From Drosophila persimilis (lineage: Eukaryota > Arthropoda > Insecta > Diptera > Drosophilidae): a stretch of DNA of 64,000 bases. Below, piece by piece: positions 11,766 to 21,120 of the stretch; the stretch's first letter is position 1, and the number at the start of each line of letters is the position of its first letter. The stretch lies in assembly GCF_003286085.1 (NCBI RefSeq), contig NW_020825591.1, forward strand, positions 1 to 64,000. Reading direction: 5' to 3'. A model generated the notes under the pieces. It worked only from the letters and a program-made list of their open reading frames with translations. It was not told the origin of the DNA and did no database searches. Position numbers and translations under genes: made by a program.

Positions 11766-12240
11766 TGGTATTGGTGTAAAATTACAGGGCGCGAGTAATC
11801 TTATGAGTATTAGAGCTACTCAGCGCACACGGATTTATATTAACGCGTATACGTTTACATAGACGATGTATTGGTGTGTAATTTGGCGCGAAAAGTCTTG
11901 TAAGTATTAAGCTATTCAGCGCATACAAATGTATGTTAATGCGTATACGTTTACATACACGGAACAAACACTCGCAATACTTATACATGCGCGTCGGGTT
12001 TTACATAAAAAATTTTACCACGGTAAAATTAGTCAGAAAATAAAAACGCTCACGTACGAACAGCTTTGAAAAACGTTAACAAATTGTGTGGACAATTAGG
12101 GCGATTTAATTATAATTGATTTTATTAATTTTGTGTTTTTTAGAGTTTTTGTTATTTTTCAGATTTATTATTTTTTTTGTGGTTGTGTGTCGACGGCGCG
12201 AGCACAATAAGACTGATTGGCCACAGTGACCCTCAGCTAA
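11766..12240 (-). other. 5' leader of the TART-like element, with a 97-bp tandem duplication
   Basis: No gene is seen. Two diverged copies of a unit of about 97 bp lie at roughly 11,770-11,965 (starts GGCGCGAGTAATC and GGCGCGAAAAGTC). The last ~64 bp (12,177-12,240; TTAGCTGAGGGTCACTGTGG on the minus strand) recur at 15,294-15,355, which suggests that they mark the family 5' end. Confidence 0.55.
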
Positions 12241-13346
12241 TTATACCCGATACTCAAAATGAGTATTGGGGTATATTAGATTTGTGGTAAAAGTGGATGT
12301 GTGTAACGTCCAGAAGGAATCGTTTCCGACCCTATAAAGTATATATATTCTTGATCAGCATCAATAGCCGAGTCGATTGAGCCCTGTCTGTCTGTCCGTC
12401 CGTCCGTCTGTCCGTCTGTCCGTCCCCTTCAGCGCCTAATGCTCAAAGACTATAAGAGCTAGAGCAACGATGTTTTGGATCCAGACTTCTGTGATATGTC
12501 ACTGCTCCAAAAATATTTCAAAACTTTGCCCCGCCCACTTCCGCCCCCACAAAGGGCGAAAATCTGTGGCATCCACAATTTTGACGATACGAGAAAACTA
12601 AAAACGCAGAATCGTAGAAGATGACTATATCTTCTAGAGTGCAAAATCTGAACCAGATCGTATAATTATTACAGCCAGAATCACGAAAACAATTTCACTC
12701 TTTCTCGCTCTGTCTCACTCTAACACACAGGTTTCATGGTCGGTTTTGCCAATTGCAAAATATGAGTTCAAGGATCTCAGAACCTATAAAAGCCAGAGCA
12801 ACCAAATTTGGTATCCACACTCCTGTGATATCGGACCTTGACCGTTTCCTGTCCAAATTTCGCCACACCCCCTTCCGCCCCCGCAAAGGACGAAAATCTG
12901 AGGCAACCACAAATCTCAGAGACTATTAAGGCTAGAGTAACCAAATTTGGTACACACACTCCTTTAAGATGTCACTATAAAACGTATATCTCAGAATTTC
13001 GCCCCACCCCCATCCGCCTCCACAAAGGACGAAAATCTGTTGCATCCACAATATTGCAGATTTGAGAAAACTAAAAACGCAGAATCATAGATAATAACCA
13101 TATCTATCAGGTTGCTGAATCTGGATCAGATCAGATCATTTTCATAGCCAAAAGGAGCAAATCAATTTGCACTGGCTACGCAGCGCCCGACGTCACGCTC
13201 AGACTGATTTTCTGTCTCTCTCGCACGCACTCTTTGTCGTGTCGTTAAATATTAGCGGCGTCTGCCGGAGGAGAGCCATACTGACTTAGTATCGGGTATA
13301 ACCGTAGAGTTGCGGTGTCCGCAGCAACTCACAACGTTCCCCCTCG
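12241..13346 (+). mobile_element. DINE-1/INE-1-type element, copy 2
   Basis: Same length and almost the same sequence as 1,725-2,830, including the TTATACCCGATACTC start, the GTCCGT-rich block and the terminal stem before CCCCTCG. It sits exactly between the 5' end of the TART-like element and the 3' end of the pol fragment to the right. The last G may belong to the flank, because the flank at 15,555 also reads GTAAGTA. Confidence 0.8.
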
Positions 13347-13419
13347 TAAGTATTAAAAATTATAAATTTAACAAATATAAGCTATATTAATTATAATTTC
13401 TTTGCCCATTTAATTACAG
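13346..13419 (+). other. Intron-like segment on the strand opposite pol (copy 1)
   Basis: GTAAGTATT at the left, AT-rich interior and TTTAATTACAG at the right, 74 bp, the usual size of a short Drosophila intron. It lies in the 3' UTR of the TART-like unit but is oriented antisense to it. The copy at 15,555-15,628 keeps both ends. Splicing is inferred from sequence only. Confidence 0.4.
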
Positions 13420-13592
13420 CGGACGTATATGTATATAGGTATGGACCTCTATCATCAGCTCACTGGATGGAATTGGGTCTGTACAAGTTGGCTTGAGCAG
13501 GTGTCAAAACAATGGACCCGGTGATTTCATCAGGCTGCTGCAACCTCAGGGGAAGTATAAAGCCGCACCTTAAGTGAGTAAGTATTTGATTT

Positions 13593-15338
13593 TTATAGAT
13601 TGCTTCGCTTGTATGCTTCCAGAGGGCGTGTCTTTCGGTGTGCGCCTTTCCACCATTGGCGCACTGGACGGCGGTGAAATTTCAGGTGACCTGGGAGCGG
13701 TCTGAGTAAATGCCACGTGACGTCATTGGACTGCTGCAACTGCCATGGATCGAGCATTAGGCCAATGAGAAGAAGATTCACCAGTGGCTGCTGTAACTGT
13801 CGGACAGGCCTTCGTTGGATGCTGGATATACTGCGGTGCGGATTTGGCGAGCCAGTCAAAAGGCGATTCCAGGGACGGAAATGTGCACCGGCAATGGACG
13901 AGGCCCGTGCAGAAGGGAGCATTGCAGCCGGCTCGCTGCGCCCAGCCAGAGGATTCGCAACAGGATAGCTGGCCACCGGATGGACTACTCGCCTCCGCTT
14001 TCGTCGTGGATTCACCAGGAGGCCGTCAGTATCTGTGCCGTTTGCCTGTAGATAGAAGTAAGCAGAGTTATTGCCATCCAGATTGGCATTGATGATTTGT
14101 CGTCTTCTTTCAGGTTTTGGAGTAGAGATAGGCTGCTGCAAGCTGCGAAGCGGATTCGGAGAAGTTGCCAGAGAGTCATTCCGGATACGCAGGTCAATCC
14201 CGGCAGTAGGCGAGGCCCTTATAGAAGATGGCGTGGGAGGCCGCTCGCTGCAGGCAGCCATAGGAATTACAGCAGGATGGCAGGCCAACGGATGGACTGC
14301 TGGGCGCCAGATTTGCCTTGGATGCACCAAGAGGCCGTCAGTAGCTGTGATATTTGCCTGTAAATAAAGGTAAGCAGAATTATTGCCATCCAGGTTGGCA
14401 TTGATGATATTTTGTCTTCTTTCAGGTTTTGGAGTGGCCATAGCTTTTGGTTGTGCAGCTTCTACACACACAGATGAGGCTTCCTGGTGCGGATTTGTGC
14501 GGGCTCGGCTTTCTTCGGCGGCAAATGCTGCGTCCATCTCGTCGTCGAGTTCCTTCTCAAGTTGCTGCTGCAGGGACTTCATCTGCTCTTCGAGAAGCTG
14601 CTCTGGAGTAGGCGGAGGGAGTTCGTGCGGTTCAAGCGGAGTCATTATGAGCCTTTGTATGTATTCAGGTTCAAAACGAATCTTCTGGGCCATTTCTAAT
14701 CGATTCATTTCTCCTCTTCTGAGACATTGCGCCATACAATTAACCCAGATTATTGAGGGTCTCTCCTGCGGGATACCAAGGGCTATGCAACGCTCTTGTT
14801 CAAGGCGTTTCCGTTCGACAAGTGCTTCCTTGGCTTGGGACTCCCGGAGTTGGCGCTGTTGTTCAATTTCAAGCTGCTCGTGCCTGATTAAAGTTGGTAG
14901 TAGTTGTTGTGCTGCCTGCTGCAGGAGTTGTTGTTGGAGAGGCCGAAAGTGAGTTTCCAGCTGTTTTGTGTATCTTGGCCGGTCAAGCCTTTGAGGAATG
15001 AATGGCTGCATGATGAGTCTTTTTGCTTCCAGATTTGGATGGCGAAATAGTGAAGCTGCTAGTCTGCCGCTGGCTTTATCAAAGGTTTCTTCTGCAGAGT
15101 CAATGTTGTGTGCATCTCGGATAACTTGATTTCTTGTGTACCTGCTAGCCTTCACGATTTTCCGTAGGAGTTGGTTCTGTGCGCTTTCTACCCTGCAAAA
15201 TTGTGATTCGCATACCAATGCTCCCCATACAGGTAAGGCATATTGCCATATTGGGGCGATTAATTGTTTATAAATAACCATTTTGCATCTTTGTGGTTGT
15301 GTGTCGACGGCGCGAGCACAATAAGACTGATTGGCCAC
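13593..15338 (-). pseudogene. TART-like pol C-terminal region (copy 1): RT thumb plus long Q/E-rich tail
   Basis: About the first 19 residues come from the joined 5'-end sequence. True pol starts near KMVIYKQLIAPIWQYALPVW (about 15,285), the thumb/connection typical of Jockey-clade RTs (LPVWGA, QNQLLRKIVKASRYTRN, ASGRLAASLFRHPN). A basic Gln/Glu-rich, coiled-coil-like region (residues about 130-285) follows. Then come two related ~104-residue modules (residues about 302-405 and 406-505), each starting PKPERRxxIINANLDGNNSAY. A Jockey-clade pol normally ends soon after the thumb, so this tail of roughly 450 residues is unusual. TART pol also has an extra C-terminal region, but homology was not tested. 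The RT catalytic core is absent. Confidence 0.75.
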
Positions 15339-15355
15339 AGTGACCCTCAGCTAAT
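15294..15355 (-). repeat. Copy of the TART-like 5'-end segment
   Basis: Matches 12,177-12,240 without visible gaps, then diverges on both sides. At the low-coordinate side it is fused to pol, whereas at 12,177 it continues into the 5' leader. Confidence 0.7.
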
Positions 15356-15554
15356 TTTATTTGTTTTCGCAATTTACATTTGAACGCATTTACAAATATT
15401 TTTAACGGCTGTTATTTAACAGCTGAACCACTAATTACACATGGTTGGGACATTTTACATAATGTTACATAGAAATGGGTAAGGAACTTTACATTACAAG
15501 AAATCAAGACACTCTGGCAACAACGTGCATTTGTTTACATTTGGAAATTGCATT
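15356..15554. other. Unassigned spacer between tandem TART-like units
   Basis: About 200 AT-rich bases without an ORF. Contains a hairpin GCTGTTA-TT-TAACAGC at 15,408-15,423. It may be the 3' end of one unit, but no clear oligo(A) was found. Confidence 0.4.
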
Positions 15555-15628
15555 GTAAGTACTAAAAATTATAAATTTAACAAATATAAGCTATATTAAT
15601 TATAATTTCTTTGCCCATTTAATTACAG
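15555..15628 (+). other. Intron-like segment on the strand opposite pol (copy 2)
   Basis: GTAAGTACT ... TTTAATTACAG, 74 bp, counterpart of 13,346-13,419. Confidence 0.4.
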
Positions 15629-15801
15629 CGGACGTATATGTATATAGGTATGGACCTCTATCATCAGCTCACTGGATGGAATTGGGTCTGTACAAGTTGG
15701 CTTGAGCAGGTGTCAAAACAATGGACCCGGTGATTTCATCAGGCTGCTGCAACCTCAGGGGAAGTATAAAGCCGCACCGTAAGTGAGTAAGTATTTGATT
15801 T

Positions 15802-17433
15802 TTATAGATTGCTTCGCTTATATGCTTCCAGAGGGCGTGTCTTTCGGTGTGCGCCTTTCCACCATTGGCGCACTGGACGGCGGTGAAATTTCAGGTGACC
15901 TGGGAGCGGTCTGAGTAAATGCCACGTGACGTCATTGGACTGCTGCAACTGCCATGGATCGAGCATTAGGCCAATGAGAAGAAGATTCACCAGTGGCTGC
16001 TGTAACTGTCGGACAGGCCTTCGTTGGATGCTGGATATACTGCGGTGCGGATTTGGCGAGCCAGTCAAAAGGCGATTCCAGGGACGGAAATGTGCACCGG
16101 CAATGGACGAGGCCCGTGCAGAAGGGAGCATTGCAGCCGGCTCGCTGCGCCCAGCCAGAGGATTCGCAACAGGATAGCTGGCCACCGGATGGACTACTCG
16201 CCTCCGCTTTCGTCGTGGATTCACCAGGAGGCCGTCAGTATCTGTGCCGTTTGCCTGTAGATAGAAGTAAGCAGAGTTATTGCCATCCAGATTGGCATTG
16301 ATGATTTGTCGTCTTCTTTCAGGTTTTGGAGTAGAGATAGGCTGCTGCAGGCTGCGAAGCGGATTCGGAGAAGTTGCCAGAGAGTCATTCCGGATACGCA
16401 GGTCAATCCCGGCAGTAGGCGAGGCCCTTATAGAAGATGGCGTGGGAGGCCGCTCGCTGCAGGCAGCCATAGGAATTACAGCAGGATGGCAGGCCAACGG
16501 ATGGACTGCTGGGCGCCAGATTTGCCTTGGATGCACCAAGAGGCCGTCAGTAGCTGTGATATTTGCCTGTAAATAAAGGTAAGCAGAATTATTGCCATCC
16601 AGGTTGGCATTGATGATATTTTGTCTTCTTTCAGGTTTTGGAGTGGCCATAGCTTTTGGTTGTGCAGCTTCTACACACACAGATGAGGCTTCCTGGTGCG
16701 GATTTGTGCGGGCTCGGCTTTCTTCGGCGGCAAATGCTGCGTCCATCTCGTCGTCGAGTTCCTTCTCAAGTTGCTGCTGCAGGGACTTCATCTGCTCTTC
16801 GAGAAGCTGCTCTGGAGTAGGCGGAGGGAGTTCGTGCGGTTCAAGCGGAGTCATTATGAGCCTTTGTATGTATTCAGGTTCAAAACGAATCTTCTGTGCC
16901 ATTTCTAATCGATTCATTTCTCCTCTTCTGAGACATTGCGCCATAAAATTAACCCAGATTATTGAGGGTCTCTCCTGCGGGATACCAAGGGCTATGCAAC
17001 GCTCTTGTTCAAGGCGTTTCCGTTCGACAAGTGCTTCCTTGGCTTGGGACTCCCGGAGTTGGCGCTGTTGTTCAATTTCAAGCTGCTCGTGCCTGATTAA
17101 AGTTGGCAGCAGTAGTTGTTGTTGTGCTGCCTGCTGCAGGAGTTGTTGTTGGAGAGGCCGAAAGTGAGTTTCCAGCTGTTTTGTGTATCTTGGCCGGTCA
17201 AGCCTTTGAGGAATGAATGGCTGCATGATGAGTCTTTTTGCTTCCAGATTTGGATGGCGAAATAGTGAAGCTGCTAGTCTGCCGCTGGCTTTATCAAAGG
17301 TTTCTTCTGCAGAGTCAATGTTGTGTGCATCTCGGATAACTTGATTTCTTGTGTACCTGCTAGCCTTCACGATTTTCCGTAGGAGTTGGTTCTGTGCGCT
17401 TTCTACCCTGCAAAATTGTGATTCGCATACCAA
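15802..17433 (-). pseudogene. TART-like pol C-terminal region (copy 2)
   Basis: 543-codon open frame with the same layout as 13,593-15,290: thumb remnant, Gln/Glu-rich coiled-coil-like stretch and two PKPERR-type modules. It differs by a few residues and a small Gln/Leu length change (extra codons near 17,105-17,115). The long, nearly identical open tail in both copies suggests recent duplication, or selection on the family before duplication. It lacks the RT palm, so no catalytic activity is expected. Confidence 0.75.
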
Positions 17434-17436
17434 TGC

Positions 17437-18983
17437 TGCAGCATCCGAGTTTGTCTGGCATTGGGCATACTCAGGGCGGGCAGCTGGAGCAGCCCAACGC
17501 CGCCGCCGCTGCTGCTGCTGTGGGTTCCTGTGCCGCAGCTACTAGTTGCATTTGCAGGTGAGTGAGGTAGAGCTAGTGGAGCATTGGCTGGAGCAGGGGC
17601 AGGGGCAGGGGCAGGGGCGGGGGCAGTGGCATTTTGTGTAATTGTCCGCTGATGTTGTTGCTGTTGCTGGTTTGATTGTTGGTGATGGAGATGGTTTTGA
17701 ATTTGGGGGATATGGGATTTGCTTGCCTGTTGGTTACTTTCCCGGAGTCGTCGTTTGGCCGATGCATAATTGGCATCCAAATTGTCGTCGTCATCGTCAT
17801 CAAACTCAACAACCATATCATCACTGTCATCATCGTCATCGTCATCCACCTCGGCGCGGACGCGCTTCAGTGGCGAACGGGCCGCTGCAGCAGAGGTGGA
17901 TGGGATATCATCGGTATTGGCTGTGTTTGTTGCTATTGGCTGATGTTGTTGTTGTTGTTGATGTGTTTGCTGCTGCTGATGTTCCTCTGGCGGCGGTGGT
18001 GGGGGGGGTCCGCCTGTTAACATTGCTGTTAACAGGCATCGTCTGGCTGCCGACGTAATTGCAGTTGTCGTTTTTGTGTTTGATGTCGCTGTTTGTGTGC
18101 TGATGTATGTATGTCATCATTGTATTTGTGGTTGTGGTATTGGCTGTGTGCATTGCATTTGGAACCGCTGCTGTGGCCGATCGAGCGGGGTTTGTGCCAT
18201 GGCTATGGTTCGAGTTCGAACTCGCATCCCGAACGGGCACTCGAACACGAATCTTTTGTTGGCTGCTGTTCGTGTAGGGGCTGCTCGAGTGCCCTCTCGT
18301 ACTGTCGCTGGTACGAGGTCGTTACCCGCTCTCTCTTTGCGCCTTCTCTCGTTCCTTGCTGTTTCCGGCTCTCTCCACACGAAGCATCGGCATACGGTGC
18401 ATCGATACGTGTATGTGTGTGTTGGAGTGTGGGAAGCGGAATTATTGGCGCGCTCGGTACCGCTAGGCTTGGCTTGGCTTGGCATAGCGGTGCTTGACAT
18501 TGCGGTGCTTTGGCTGACGCCGCTGCCGACGCCGCCAATGCCTCAAGCCGGCGACTACCGCTGCTGCTGCTGCTGATGTTCTGCTGCTTCTGGTGCCGCT
18601 GGCGTTCCTGGGTATGGACCGCCTCAACCCAATCGCCGATCTGGAACTGCTCCTGGCTGGTGAGATTGGGAATGGCCGCCCAGCTGTTGGGGCAGGGCAG
18701 GTCGGGGATGGGGCTTGTGGCCGGAGTGGCCGTGATGGTGGTGTCGGTATTTGTGGTCCTCACATACCCGGTAATGGTGGCTGGAGCCGGTCCAGGAATT
18801 GGAGGAAGTGCCTCCAACCAGGTGGCGGAGTCGGTGGATTGGCGTCTCAGTATCGCTGCGTTTGCCGTCGGCGGCGCTGTCGGAGCTGGCAGTGGAAATG
18901 GCTGATTTGGGGAGATCCCTGGCTGTGACGCCGTGTGGTCCTCGTCGTCGTCGTCCTCTTCTGGCAGTGGAACCGCGTGGCAT
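17437..18983 (-). pseudogene. HeT-A-like gag N-terminal fragment (E1)
   Basis: Starts MPRGSTARRGRRRRGPHG at 18,983, as in the other units. A 38-nt deletion near 18,866 shifts the frame. A further frame (18,023-17,403) carries the Gln-rich stretch, the acidic tract (about 17,780-17,850, poly-Asp) and ends at the junction. The zinc knuckles and C-terminus are absent. Not functional. Confidence 0.7.
18012..18037. repeat. Perfect inverted repeat inside gag (E1 copy)
   Basis: Ten-base arms GCCTGTTAAC and GTTAACAGGC with the loop ATTGCT, next to a G-run. Also present at 23,223-23,248, 28,445-28,470, 46,189-46,214, about 51,503-51,528 and about 63,840-63,865. Confidence 0.8.
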
Positions 18984-19085
18984 AGCTGCGCTGGATTGGC
19001 TTTGGTTGGATTTGGTAATAAATTTTTTCGACCGACGCGAGTGGAGATTTTGTCAAGTCAGATTGATTCACACAGTTTTTTTCGC

Positions 19086-19094
19086 TTTTTTTTT
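19086..19094 (-). other. Oligo(A) junction between E2 3' end and E1 5' end
   Basis: Nine T on the plus strand separate the 3' end of E2 (AATTGG before the A-run on the minus strand) from the 5' end of E1. Equivalent junctions: 24,237-24,242, 29,014-29,022, 47,301-47,309 and 52,615-52,624. Head-to-tail joints through oligo(A) are the mark of telomere-type target-primed addition. Confidence 0.8.
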
Positions 19095-20560
19095 CCAATT
19101 ATATACCCGCTTTGGGTTGAGGGCTCTCAGTGCTCCATACAGGGGAGGAACTGAGAGGCTGGGGTGTGAGCCGCCAGCAACCAAGCGCGTTGCTTTATTA
19201 ATTTCTCTTTGTGGGCAGTATATGTCTTAATTTAGTAGATGTACATTTTTGTTTGTTTTTACAATTTAACTTTAAACGGCACTCAAACACTTTTTACTGG
19301 TACATTTAATGGCACAATAATTTACAAACATGTAAACTGCAGCAACGTTAAACACTTGTAACCTCGACTAGGCCCGCACTCAGCAGGGTGGGGGGGGGGA
19401 AGGGAAAAAGAGAAAGAGAGAGAGATAAACTTTTCGGCACTTTGACGGAGGGACTAAACCTCAAACACGACTCGACTCCACAACGTTCACGACACGACTT
19501 TCCATTTAGGATAGAGATCCAGACTCGAGACTCGATTCCACGATCGGGGCAAAAGGCTCCAAAAGTATGAATTGTCAAGAGGGTGTCAAGTGTGTGTGTG
19601 TGCGGTGTGAGTCAAGAAAGTAAAGTGGGGCCACGCTCAAAAGTATGCTGTCTCTTCCTTGTAATTTTCCCTAACTTAAAATTTGATTTGATCCCCTGTG
19701 AGTTTGTCAACTTGATGTTTTGTTGGTTGTAATGCGGTATGTGGTCTTCAGTCCCCTCTACTACCCTTGCCGCCTGCTGAGGGCAGACGACTAGGAATGT
19801 ATCATGTACATGTGGGCGGGCAGTTTATAGGGAACGTAGTGGATATATGCGAAGACTTGCATATTTGGCTCAATTTAGGCCGTAGTGGTGGGGTGTGGCG
19901 GCAACTGATGCTGATTTGAAAGTCGATTACGAAACCGATAATCAATTGTCAGCACCGTTGCCGCCGAAGTTTTATCACAGATTGTAATGATTTTTTTAGT
20001 GGGGTGTCGGAGAACCGCACTAATTACGATAGTAACAATAAGGGGGGGGAAGAAGGGGTTAAAGAAATGAGATCGAAATGTGCAGAAATGTGCAGTGTTG
20101 CAACACGTAGTCAATTGGGGAATAGATAAAGGGAAAAGGTAAACAATGCATGTGCTTTGCATGGAAAATAAGTGGAAAGGCACTAAATAAAAGAGACAAG
20201 CACTTGCAGAAATAGCATTACAGATAAGTAATAGACTGGGGTGGAGACGACGGAAAAACAGGTAATAAAAGAGATACTACACTGGAACAAAGACGAGACA
20301 AAACAGGTACAATTGATTTACGTTTACAATATTACAATAAACATAACAATTTAAAATAATGTCTATATCTTTTACTATAATTACAGGGAAGACAAGAAGC
20401 ATCGGCCGGCATAGCAAAACACAATGCTTGTAAAGACATTGCGTTGCATACCGGCCGACCCTGTCGTCCCCCCTGGTCGTCGAAATTGGCGTCATCCGAA
20501 GTCGTCAGAGGTAGCTGCAATTAGCACCTCGTCGTCGTTGTGGCTGTGGCTGCCCGCTTG
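19095..20560 (-). other. Distal 3' UTR of E2
   Basis: No gene. About 1.4 kb shared almost unchanged by E3, E5 and E6 (E4 lacks a part near 29,200). Contains a G/A-rich tract (about 19,390-19,425), a short (TG)n and several intron-like plus-strand signals, including 20,306-20,386. In D. melanogaster HeT-A, the 3' end of one element acts as promoter for its downstream neighbour. The same could hold here but no promoter motif was identified. Confidence 0.6.
20306..20386 (+). other. Intron-like segment antisense to E2
   Basis: AACAG-GTACAATTG at the left and TATAATTACAG-GGAAG at the right, 81 bp, conserved in E3 (about 25,456), E4, E5 and E6. The splice prediction is by eye. Confidence 0.35.
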
Positions 20561-21060
20561 GAGAACCAGTGGCACTGGTCCGGCCACCAGCTGGGAGCCA
20601 GGAGTAGACGGCACACATAGTACTGTGGCGACACGGGTCCGGATGGATGTGAGTGTGTGTGTGTGCGTCGGTAATTGTGGCCCTAATGTAGAGCGAGTGG
20701 CACTGGTCCGGCCACCATCTGTGGGCAATGGCGGTCGATGACACGCCTACTCGAACGGCGCAGGTCCGGCCGCCCAAGTGTAATGGATGTGTGTGTGTGT
20801 GTGTGTCTGAATGGCTGGCGGTAGGTATTTTGAGAGCCCTTTTTTAATCGTATGTGTGGCTGATGGATTTTTCCTTTTCCAGGACCATAGGGCACTCTGA
20901 ATGCCATGGCACTGGATCCGGCCACCAACTAAGGACGATGGCGATGGCATTACTCGAACGGCACAGGTCCGGCCGCCCAAGTGTAATGGATGTTTGTGTG
21001 TGTGTTGATGTTTTATTTAATTGCTTTGATGGCGGCAGCGTCCGTTGTTAATTTTTGTTG
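20560..21060 (-). repeat. 3' UTR tandem monomers of E2
   Basis: Two to three monomers of the array family: CACTGGTCCGGCCACC, ACTCGAACGGCACAGG, TCCGGCCGCCCAAGTG, then a (TG)n tract and TCTGAATGGCTGGCGG. Same monomers as the large E4 array. The (TG)n is the R1 insertion target seen in E4. Confidence 0.8.
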
Positions 21061-21120
21061 TGGCATGCGGTTGATATGCATTTGTCATTTAATCCATTGC
21101 AGTGGCAGAGATGTGTCCAA

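Larger units (their letters stand above)
1..12240 (-). mobile_element. TART-like (Jockey-clade) gag-pol retrotransposon, nested and broken
   Basis: A minus-strand non-LTR element can be followed from a 5' leader (12,240 down to 11,766) through gag (11,765-10,645, then 4,198-2,921) into pol (2,928-2,831, then 1,724-1). It is interrupted by a BEL-type LTR element (4,199-10,639) and a DINE-1 (1,725-2,830). Gag and pol frames resume on the far side of each insertion, which shows that they are secondary. Gag with CCHC knuckles followed by an overlapping endonuclease-RT ORF is the Jockey-clade plan. The resemblance to TART/TAHRE rests on the shared orientation with the telomere-type array to the right and on the pol family of 13,593-17,433. 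No 3' end is visible because the element runs off the window. Confidence 0.75.
13347..15555 (-). mobile_element. TART-like pol 3' half, tandem copy 1, with internal deletion
   Basis: From right to left: about 200 bp of unrecognised sequence (15,356-15,554), about 62 bp of family 5'-end sequence (15,294-15,355), an abrupt join to the pol thumb and tail (15,290-13,593), then a 3' UTR (13,592-13,347). The join at about 15,290 implies deletion of gag and most of pol. Copy 2 begins at 15,555, a period of about 2,209 bp. Confidence 0.7.
15555..17436 (-). mobile_element. TART-like pol 3' half, tandem copy 2, truncated at 17,436
   Basis: Nearly identical to 13,346-15,230 across 3' UTR, pol tail and thumb. 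At about 17,436 it breaks off inside the thumb and is fused to a gag fragment of the HeT-A-like array (E1). This is the border between the two element classes. Confidence 0.8.
17437..19085 (-). mobile_element. HeT-A-like unit E1, 5' fragment only
   Basis: Contains the 5' end (starting GCGAAAAAAACTGTGTG on the minus strand at 19,085), a short 5' UTR and the N-terminal part of gag, then stops at 17,437 where it meets the TART-like fragment. The 3' half of the unit is missing. It is the most proximal (left) member of the array. Confidence 0.75.

Noticed and set aside
13717..14952. Plus-strand ORFs opposite the pol tail
   Set aside because: Shadows of the long minus-strand pol tail; no recognisable motif.
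18100..18600. Possible host coding exon next to the E1 gag because of dense overlapping ORFs
   Set aside because: The whole stretch is repeated in E2, E4 and E5 as part of gag, so it belongs to the element.
20760..21010. (TG)n tracts as telomerase-type telomere repeats
   Set aside because: Plain dinucleotide runs inside 3' UTR monomers; no TTAGG-like or other short G-rich telomeric repeat occurs.
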